A DNA stretch of 64,000 nt. It comes from JAAYRQ01 sp035647815. Its GTDB lineage: Bacteria; Bacillota; Syntrophomonadia; Syntrophomonadales; Syntrophomonadaceae. The DNA lies in NCBI GenBank assembly GCA_035647815.1, contig DASRMR010000026.1, positions 38,936 to 102,935 of the forward strand, given 5' to 3'. The position numbers and the translations under genes were made by a program. Below the pieces are notes generated by a model, which saw only the letters and a list, made by a program, of their open reading frames with translations, searched no databases and had not been told where the DNA came from. Of the stretch, positions 58,150-64,000 are shown in pieces. Every line of letters starts with the position of its first letter. The first letter of the stretch is position 1.

Positions 58150-58458
58150 CTACCATTTCAGCAAATTGAAATCGTTTAGATTGACCGATTTCTTTTGCCT
58201 AAATATTGATACTATTAAAGCTAATCCTACTGCTACTTCTGCTGCAGCTACTACGATAACGAATATCGCAAATAATTGTCCAATTACAGGACCTGAAACA
58301 ACATACTTGCTAATAGCAATAAAATTTATATTTACTGCGTTTAACATTAACTCTATTGACATCAAGACTGCTATCGCATTTCTCCGTGATAAAACTCCAT
58401 AAAGACCGATGCCAAAAATAATTGTACTTAAGATTAAATAATGCTGAAAACTAATCAT
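58150..58458 (-). CDS. nuoK: Complex I subunit K
   Basis: 102 residues, three transmembrane helices. [13 protein letters not shown] has the conserved glutamate of helix 2, and [16 protein letters not shown] that of helix 3. The start overlaps the nuoJ stop by 4 bases (ATGA). A typical NuoK of normal size. Confidence 0.97.
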   Translation of the reverse strand: MISFQHYLILSTIIFGIGLYGVLSRRNAIAVLMSIELMLNAVNINFIAISKYVVSGPVIGQLFAIFVIVVAAAEVAVGLALIVSIFRQKKSVNLNDFNLLKW

Positions 58459-58961
58459 TTTTTATCATCGGCTCCTTTCGCAATCATAATCGCACCAACT
58501 ATAGCAACTAATAGTAAGATAGCAGCAACTTCAAAAGCTACTACAAAATCACCCATTAATAATTCAGCTAATATTTCTATAGGATTTTCTAAAATATTAT
58601 TGACTAAACCGGGCCACTTACTACTAGCTATTGAAATCGAAACTAGGAAAGTAAATAGTCCAGCAACGATAACCCCAATAACAGCTCCTTTTTTATCACT
58701 AGGATTACTCTTACTAAGATCCTGGTCTGCGACTAGCATGATCGCAAATATAATTAATACTGAAATAGCTCCTGCATAAATCATTATTTGCACTAAACCT
58801 AAAAAGGCTGCATTGAGCTGGAAATAAATAGCTGCCACACCTAGAAAAGATACTATCAGGAGTAAGGCACTATGAATAATATTTCGAGAAATTACTACTC
58901 CTAAGGAAGCTAAAATAATAATTCCAGCAATAGCAATAAATACTAGATCTGCTATATTCAT
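58455..58961 (-). CDS. nuoJ: Complex I subunit J
   Basis: 168 residues, five transmembrane helices. [21 protein letters not shown] is the family hallmark (FLGxxQxxVYAGAIxVL). It overlaps nuoK by 4 bases and shares a base with the nuoI stop. It is the coupling subunit near the quinone channel. Confidence 0.96.
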   Translation of the reverse strand: MNIADLVFIAIAGIIILASLGVVISRNIIHSALLLIVSFLGVAAIYFQLNAAFLGLVQIMIYAGAISVLIIFAIMLVADQDLSKSNPSDKKGAVIGVIVAGLFTFLVSISIASSKWPGLVNNILENPIEILAELLMGDFVVAFEVAAILLLVAIVGAIMIAKGADDKK

Positions 58962-59662
58962 TATTCACTCCCTCCTTTCTCTGGGGCGTCTTTTTGTTTT
59001 ATTTCTTTAGCTACATATGCTTTAGCTATCTTCTGTGCTTTTTCCTTATCTTTTATCATTAATGGAACTAGCCTTTCTAATTTGCGTTCATCATTGAGCA
59101 GAATTTCAGCTAATATTTCTGCTTGTGCTTCATCATCTACAAATCTACTTAAAACTTTGACCGGGTTCTTTTTAACTGCATTAGTCATGTTAGTAATCTG
59201 TTTCTGCTCTTTTTCAGCTTCAGGACTTAATGTTTCACCTTTTTTCTCAGCATCTAGAGCATCTAGTTTGATTTTTATACCAACAGGGCTCTCGTAAACA
59301 GTTTTAATTGCCTCCCGATCAAACTGAGCTAATTCAAAATTATGATCAAAATACAAACAATTAGTCGGACAAGTTTCCACACATAAATTGCAATACATGC
59401 AATACTGATAATCTATGGTAAATGTTACAACTTGCTTCTTTTTTGTTTCTGCATCACGAGTCTCTTCCAAAATTAAAACATTGTTAGGGCAACTTCTAAC
59501 ACAAATTCCGCAAGCTATGCATTTTTCTATTTCATATAATAAATTACCCCTAAATCTTGGTTGTAAATGAGGCATTTCTTCAGGATACTGGACAGTTATA
59601 TCCCATTCAAAAGTATGTTTTAAGGTTGTCCACAATCCCTTAACTAAACCTTTCCCAAACAT
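58961..59662 (-). CDS. nuoI: Complex I subunit I with long C-terminal extension
   Basis: 233 residues. Two ferredoxin-type motifs are CIACGICVRSCP and CMYCNLCVETCP, which hold clusters N6a and N6b. The core NuoI ends near residue 140. A charged helical extension of about 90 residues follows (Glu/Lys/Ala-rich, ending KQKDAPEKGGSE), not found in common 160-180-residue NuoI. It begins 5 bases after nuoH. With no NuoEFG in the operon, this peripheral subunit is a candidate docking site for an electron donor such as ferredoxin. Confidence 0.94.
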   Translation of the reverse strand: MFGKGLVKGLWTTLKHTFEWDITVQYPEEMPHLQPRFRGNLLYEIEKCIACGICVRSCPNNVLILEETRDAETKKKQVVTFTIDYQYCMYCNLCVETCPTNCLYFDHNFELAQFDREAIKTVYESPVGIKIKLDALDAEKKGETLSPEAEKEQKQITNMTNAVKKNPVKVLSRFVDDEAQAEILAEILLNDERKLERLVPLMIKDKEKAQKIAKAYVAKEIKQKDAPEKGGSE

Positions 59663-59667
59663 CTATA

Positions 59668-60714
59668 TCACCATCCCATCCACTTAAATAAGTGTATCCC
59701 GCATCCGGTTAAAACAATATTAGCTAAGCTAATCGGAATTAATACCTTCCAACTGAAAGACATTAAATGATCCATACGAATACGAGGGAAGGTCCATTTG
59801 AGCCAGAAGAAAACTAACATAATTGCATAAGCTTTTATAGGCAACCATAACCATGAGGGTAAAAATGGTCCTTGCCAGCCTCCAAAAAACATAGTTGCAG
59901 CAATTGCTGAGACTGCAAAGAGATTAGTATATTCAGCTAGGAAGAATAATGCCCATCTCATACCAGTATATTCAGTATAAGCACCGGCAGTAAGTTCTTG
60001 TTCAGCTTCAGGCATATCAAACGGCCCTCGGTTTAGTTCAGCAGTAGCAGCTATAAAATAAGTAATAAATGCTATCGGCTGAAGTAAAATAAACCATATA
60101 TTACCTTGAGCAGCTATAATATCTGACATGCGCAGTGAACCTGCAATCATAACTACACCTAAAAGTGAAAAGGCTAAGGGGATTTCATAAGTAATCATCT
60201 GGGCGACTGAACGCATAGCCCCGAGTAATGACCATTTATTATTAGAACCCCAACCTGCCATTAGAATTGCAATAGTTCCTAAAGATCCAATCGAAAGAAA
60301 ATAAAATACTGCAATATTCAAGTCTACAATCTGCATCCCATCACCAAAAGGAATAACTAGATATAACATGAGAGATATAATTATAAAAAAGATAGGTGCA
60401 GTACGGAAAATAATTTTATCTGTGGCCGATGGAATAATATCTTCCTTAGTCAATAGCTTTATAGCATCAGCTATAGTCTGGAATGCTCCAAATGGCCCTA
60501 ATCGGTTAGGCCCTAATCTTTGCTGAATAAAGCCAGATATCTTTCTTTCCAACCATATTAGGATAATAATATTTACAGTTACAATGACTGCAATACAAGC
60601 AAATTTAATAACTAGCAAAATAAGGTCTGCCCAAATCAAAGATAAACCAAGGTTTTGTAGTAAATCAATGATGTACTTCGAAATATTTAGAAAAATGTGT
60701 TCCAGTTTATCCAT
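59668..60714 (-). CDS. nuoH: Complex I subunit H
   Basis: 348 residues, about eight helices. [24 protein letters not shown] and [17 protein letters not shown] are the strongly conserved quinone-site loops. It forms the quinone channel with NuoB and NuoD. The start lies 47 bases after the nuoD stop, with an obvious GGAGCG site. Confidence 0.97.
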   Translation of the reverse strand: MDKLEHIFLNISKYIIDLLQNLGLSLIWADLILLVIKFACIAVIVTVNIIILIWLERKISGFIQQRLGPNRLGPFGAFQTIADAIKLLTKEDIIPSATDKIIFRTAPIFFIIISLMLYLVIPFGDGMQIVDLNIAVFYFLSIGSLGTIAILMAGWGSNNKWSLLGAMRSVAQMITYEIPLAFSLLGVVMIAGSLRMSDIIAAQGNIWFILLQPIAFITYFIAATAELNRGPFDMPEAEQELTAGAYTEYTGMRWALFFLAEYTNLFAVSAIAATMFFGGWQGPFLPSWLWLPIKAYAIMLVFFWLKWTFPRIRMDHLMSFSWKVLIPISLANIVLTGCGIHLFKWMGW

Positions 60715-60761
60715 AAAATCGCTCCTGTATTAGTTATTACATCAGGACTACATTTAGCCCC

Positions 60762-61862
60762 TTATCGATCTGACTCACCTAGCACTGGGTCTAATGTAGC
60801 AATATTAGCTATCAAGTCTTGGAATTTTCCACCTTTTGAAATCATAGATAAAACCATCAAATTAACAAAAGATGGGGCTCTTATATGGAGCCGATAAGGT
60901 TTGTCGGAACCATCACTTACAATATGATATCCTAATTCCCCTTTAGCAGATTCGATGCGATGATATACCTCTAACCCATCTGCTGGTTTGATTACTCTAG
61001 GAACTTTACCTTTAATTTCTCCTTCTGGCATTTGATCTAATGCTTGTCGAATAATCTTGCCACTTTCAACAATTTCCTTAAAGCGTAAAATAAATCTATC
61101 CCAACAGTCACCATTAGTAGCAATTGGGACTTCAAAATCAAAGCGATCATAAATTCCATAAGGTTCAGCCTTGCGGATATCATAATCGACACCAGTTGCT
61201 CTGAGATTTGGTCCACTTATGCCATAATCTATAGCGTCCTCAGCTGATAGACGACCTACCCCTTTTAAGCGGTACTGCATAATTTCGTTTCCTACTAATA
61301 AATCCTCATATTCTTTTATCATTTTAGGTATATCTTCCAAAAAACTATCAATAGCGGGGAAGAATTCCTCAGGTAAATCGTCGGATATGCCACCAAATCT
61401 CATATATGAAGCGATTAACCTTTGTCCACTAGTCATTTCAAACATATCCATAATTCTTTCACGATCACGAAAACAATAGATTAAGCCAGTTGTAGCCCCA
61501 AGGTCTATAGATGTACTACCGATAAAAAGCATATGTGCTGCTATACGAGATAATTCAGCCATAATAACTCTTATATATTCGGCTCGTTCTGGTATTTCTA
61601 CCCCCATCATTTTCTCTACTGCTTGACAATAACCTAATGTAGGTAAATGTGTAGCTAGGTAATCGAGTCTGGAAGTGTAAGGAATGAATTGGGTATAAGT
61701 TCTACTTTCGGCAATCTTTTCTACAGACCGATGGACATAGCCTAAGTGAACTTTAGAGTCTACTATCATTTCCCCGTTTAGTACAGCTTCTACATGCAAC
61801 CCTCCGTGTGTACTTGGGTGCTGTGGTCCAACATTTATTGTCATATTGTCAGTCTGTATCAT
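60762..61862 (-). CDS. nuoD: Complex I subunit D
   Basis: 366 residues of the 49-kDa-type subunit. MTINVGPQHPSTHGGLH holds the conserved histidines near the quinone head, FGGISDDLPE and GNEIMQYR follow, and the end is LDPVLGESDR. NiFe-hydrogenase cysteines are absent, as usual in complex I. NuoC and NuoD are separate genes here, 57 bases apart, unlike the E. coli fusion. Confidence 0.97.
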   Translation of the reverse strand: MIQTDNMTINVGPQHPSTHGGLHVEAVLNGEMIVDSKVHLGYVHRSVEKIAESRTYTQFIPYTSRLDYLATHLPTLGYCQAVEKMMGVEIPERAEYIRVIMAELSRIAAHMLFIGSTSIDLGATTGLIYCFRDRERIMDMFEMTSGQRLIASYMRFGGISDDLPEEFFPAIDSFLEDIPKMIKEYEDLLVGNEIMQYRLKGVGRLSAEDAIDYGISGPNLRATGVDYDIRKAEPYGIYDRFDFEVPIATNGDCWDRFILRFKEIVESGKIIRQALDQMPEGEIKGKVPRVIKPADGLEVYHRIESAKGELGYHIVSDGSDKPYRLHIRAPSFVNLMVLSMISKGGKFQDLIANIATLDPVLGESDR

Positions 61863-61919
61863 TTTATCTATCTCGCCTTCTTTTCTTTTTAAAAGATTAT
61901 TAGCTAACTGATTATATGT

Positions 61920-62354
61920 TTAGTTAGGCACAAAATCTTTTCGTAAGGGATGTCCTTCAAAATCATAAGGTAACAAAATCCGGATTAAATTCGGATGTCC
62001 TGTAAACATAATACCCATTAAGTCATATGCTTCTCGTTCCTGCCAATCTGCAGTTCTCCATATATCGGTAACTGTCATAACCGAGGGTTTTTCTCTATCT
62101 AGAACGGTTTTAACTGCAATCTTGCGGTTATCAGGTATGGAATGAATGTGATATATTACTTCAAACCTATCTTTAAAATCAGTCGCACTTAGATTAGCTA
62201 AATAATTAAACTTCCAATTATTTTTTAAAGAGCTACATAAACTATGTAGTTTGTCACTTTCTACTCTTATTACATCATAATTTCCATCTGTTTCTATAGT
62301 TATAGCTTCCCTAAAGTCTGCACTTAGTTTTTCCAACATGTCGTTATTTGACAT
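61920..62354 (-). CDS. nuoC: Complex I subunit C
   Basis: 144 residues of the 30-kDa-type subunit. The conserved stretch is DWQEREAYDLMGIMFTGHP with LLPYDFEGHPLRKDF after it. It stabilises NuoD and NuoI. It starts 20 bases after nuoB. The short N terminus and the absence of a fused NuoD are typical of Gram-positive operons. Confidence 0.96.
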   Translation of the reverse strand: MSNNDMLEKLSADFREAITIETDGNYDVIRVESDKLHSLCSSLKNNWKFNYLANLSATDFKDRFEVIYHIHSIPDNRKIAVKTVLDREKPSVMTVTDIWRTADWQEREAYDLMGIMFTGHPNLIRILLPYDFEGHPLRKDFVPN

Positions 62355-62374
62355 TTATCTTTCACTCCTAGCTT

Positions 62375-62857
62375 CTAAGCTTTGCCTTGCACTTTTTTCT
62401 TAAGCTCTAACATGCCATGGAATAAAGCTTCCGGCCTAGTGGGACAACCAGGTACATATACATCTACATCGAATAGCGCATCTGCCCCAGGTAATATACT
62501 ATAGCCATCCCTAAATGGGCCACCACTAATTGCACAGTTCCCCATAGCTAATACCCATTTTGGTTCAGGCATTTGAGCATATACTCTTTCGACTACTGGT
62601 TTCATTTTTAAGGTTATGGGACCGGCTACGACTAATAAATCTGCTTGGCGAGGTGAAGCCCTAAAAACCTCATAACCATATCGGGCTATATCAAACCTAG
62701 CTGCACCTGCTGCCATCATTTCCATCGGACAACAGTTACAGCCATAAGAAAGTGGCCAAAACGAGTGAGCACGCCCCCAGTTAAATACTTTTTCTAAAGT
62801 AGTAACTATAATGTTGTTTTTCGCTAGAACCTCTTCATCATCTTTTTTTAATACCAT
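62375..62857 (-). CDS. nuoB: Complex I subunit B
   Basis: 160 residues from ATG 62857, chosen because AAGGAGGG lies just before it inside nuoA; longer forms start upstream of that site. The N2 cluster cysteines are in [22 protein letters not shown] and [11 protein letters not shown]. It carries the last Fe-S cluster before quinone. It overlaps the nuoA 3' end by 10 bases. Confidence 0.96.
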   Translation of the reverse strand: MVLKKDDEEVLAKNNIIVTTLEKVFNWGRAHSFWPLSYGCNCCPMEMMAAGAARFDIARYGYEVFRASPRQADLLVVAGPITLKMKPVVERVYAQMPEPKWVLAMGNCAISGGPFRDGYSILPGADALFDVDVYVPGCPTRPEALFHGMLELKKKVQGKA

Positions 62858-63207
62858 TCTAAAGCACCCTCCTTCCATGCATACCATAAGCCGACTACTA
62901 AAATAGCTATAAAGATTAGCATTTCAATAAAGGCAAACAGGCCCAGACTGTTAAATTTTACTGCCCATGGAAACAGGAAAATCGTTTCAATGGAAAATAC
63001 TAAAAATATGAGTGCATAAAGAAAATAGTTCACTTTGAGTCTTACCCAAGTTGGACCTATTGTATCTACTCCACATTCATAAGTTGCGAGTTTATCTGCA
63101 TTAGATTTTGGTTTAGGTCGCACCATCCAAGCTAAAACTAAAGCACCTACTGGGAACAAGACGGTTAAAAGTAAATATATACCGATTGTAGAATAATCCG
63201 TTAACAC
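62848..63207 (-). CDS. nuoA: Complex I subunit A
   Basis: 119 residues, three helices. YECGVDTIG and [15 protein letters not shown] are the family signatures. The start is GTG 63207, with AGGAGGG 8 bases before it. It is the first gene of the nuo run, and no nuoE, nuoF or nuoG precedes it: the next gene upstream points the other way. Confidence 0.96.
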   Translation of the reverse strand: MLTDYSTIGIYLLLTVLFPVGALVLAWMVRPKPKSNADKLATYECGVDTIGPTWVRLKVNYFLYALIFLVFSIETIFLFPWAVKFNSLGLFAFIEMLIFIAILVVGLWYAWKEGALEWY

Positions 63208-63533
63208 TAATAAAACCCTCCTTTGCTTTAATTTATTTATATATAGTACACTAATTCTAGGTTTTTTATTATAAATATAATATCATGTAGTTATTAATAT
63301 TTGATTTGGCAGTATTTTAAGCCCTAAAACAATTTACATACTATTCTAAAACTTTTGATACTTTAAGCAAACATAGATTATTATAAGTTTAATAAATCCC
63401 TTATACAAGTATGTTAAGGAATAAAAGCCCATTAGGGACATTAAGAATATTAATCAAGGCATAAAGGAATTTTTTGGCCAAATAAAAAAACTTTAATTTC
63501 AATGTGAAATAAATGAGGAAAGGAGTGTTAAAA
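63208..63533. other. Divergent intergenic region between nuoA and the Nudix gene
   Basis: AT-rich, 326 bases, no gene. It should carry the nuo promoter on the minus strand (a TATAAT occurs near 63273, without a clear -35) and the Nudix promoter on the plus strand. No riboswitch or strong hairpin was seen. Confidence 0.45.
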
Positions 63534-64000
63534 TTGGTAATTTATCAGTTTTGTCCTGTTTGTGCTCATAAATTAGAATCAGGAATTATAGATGGTAGGG
63601 AAAGACAGTTTTGTTCACGATGTAATTTTATTCATTACCGTAATCCATTACCCACTACTGTATGTATTGGAGAATTAGAAGGTAAAATCTTATTAATCAA
63701 ACGCGGAGTAAAGCCATTAATAGGTCAATGGACACTACCATCAGGTTTTATTGAATTAGGTGAAACTCCTGAGGCCAGCTGTCTGCGAGAGCTAAAGGAA
63801 GAAACTGGCATGACTGGAACTATAATAAGACTTATCGGCCTTTACCATGCAAATTCACAGATTTACAGAGATATTATTAGTGCTATATATCATATTAAGC
63901 TAAATCCAGGTGAACCTATAGCTGGTGATGACGCTATCGATGTAAAATTCGTGCCTATTGAAGAGGTTGATGACTTGTTATTCCCCGCATTTAATCATGC
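63534..64000 (+). CDS. Nudix hydrolase with N-terminal zinc ribbon (3' end outside window)
   Basis: The first 155 residues are visible. A zinc ribbon, CPVC near residue 6 and CSRC near 30, leads to the Nudix box GFIELGETPEASCLREL then KEETGM, which fits the G-x5-E-x7-RE-x2-EE-x-G pattern. It resembles NudC-like and ADP-ribose or NADH pyrophosphatase-type enzymes. I favour TTG 63534, 9 bases after AAAGGAG; GTG 63525 abuts that site, and ATG 63513 is in frame but precedes it. The protein runs past base 64000. It is transcribed away from the nuo operon. Confidence 0.88.
   Translation, partial: MVIYQFCPVCAHKLESGIIDGRERQFCSRCNFIHYRNPLPTTVCIGELEGKILLIKRGVKPLIGQWTLPSGFIELGETPEASCLRELKEETGMTGTIIRLIGLYHANSQIYRDIISAIYHIKLNPGEPIAGDDAIDVKFVPIEEVDDLLFPAFNH

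Overview
The window looks like a chromosomal segment of an AT-rich, low-GC Gram-positive anaerobe of the class Clostridia, most like a syntrophic or fatty-acid-oxidising member near Peptococcales or Syntrophomonadales. The reasons are strong AGGAGG-type ribosome sites, an LPXTG surface protein with its own sortase, a PdaA-type deacetylase, DmdC-type acyl-CoA dehydrogenases, a membrane Fe-S oxidoreductase of the ETF:quinone type, and an 11-subunit complex I without the NADH module. The taxonomic placement is inference; there is no rRNA or tRNA gene here.

Region by region: (1) 1-6475, plus strand: the 3' end of a polysaccharide deacetylase gene, then four tightly packed genes of unknown function. 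The last encodes a degenerate Hsp70-like protein, and a conserved cysteine-bearing unknown and a terminator follow. This cassette is the best candidate for an undescribed system. (2) 6471-12760: a MerR regulator, a repeat-rich intergenic stretch that may encode a small structured RNA, two paralogous acyl-CoA dehydrogenases and an acetate-type transporter. (3) 12778-18000: a 347-bp inverted-repeat element, a secreted glucosaminidase, a hybrid histidine kinase with its own HPt domain, and an MFS exporter. (4) 17861-26268, minus strand: an apparent operon gatC-gatA-gatB, a homocitrate/Re-citrate-synthase-like gene, a LeuC/LeuD-type hydratase, isocitrate dehydrogenase and metF. It looks like a module making 2-oxoglutarate beside the Glu-tRNA amidotransferase. 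(5) 26460-31323: a DUF554 membrane protein, ligA and pcrA. (6) 31540-38703: a DUF1287 protein, a five-PAS GGDEF/HD-GYP protein, an Smr protein, a metallo-beta-lactamase-fold hydrolase, a PAP2 phosphatase, a methyltransferase and tatA. (7) 38785-43203: a cobalamin-riboswitch-controlled ECF transporter with a DUF4430 lipoprotein. (8) 43363-49644: a transglutaminase-like secreted protein behind a c-di-GMP-I type riboswitch, a class D sortase and a 1450-residue LPKTG adhesin. (9) 49911-63207: an AraC regulator, then nuoABCDHIJKLMN followed by the Fe-S oxidoreductase gene. (10) The window ends inside a Nudix hydrolase gene with a zinc ribbon.

The parts fit together. Acyl-CoA dehydrogenases pass electrons (through ETF, not in the window) to the membrane Fe-S oxidoreductase and the quinone pool, where the truncated complex I also works. 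The citrate-to-2-oxoglutarate cluster feeds glutamate. The GGDEF/HD-GYP protein and the c-di-GMP riboswitch sit in the same 20 kb as the sortase-anchored adhesin, suggesting c-di-GMP control of surface attachment. Functions of named families come from established knowledge; operon and pathway links are inference from spacing and orientation.
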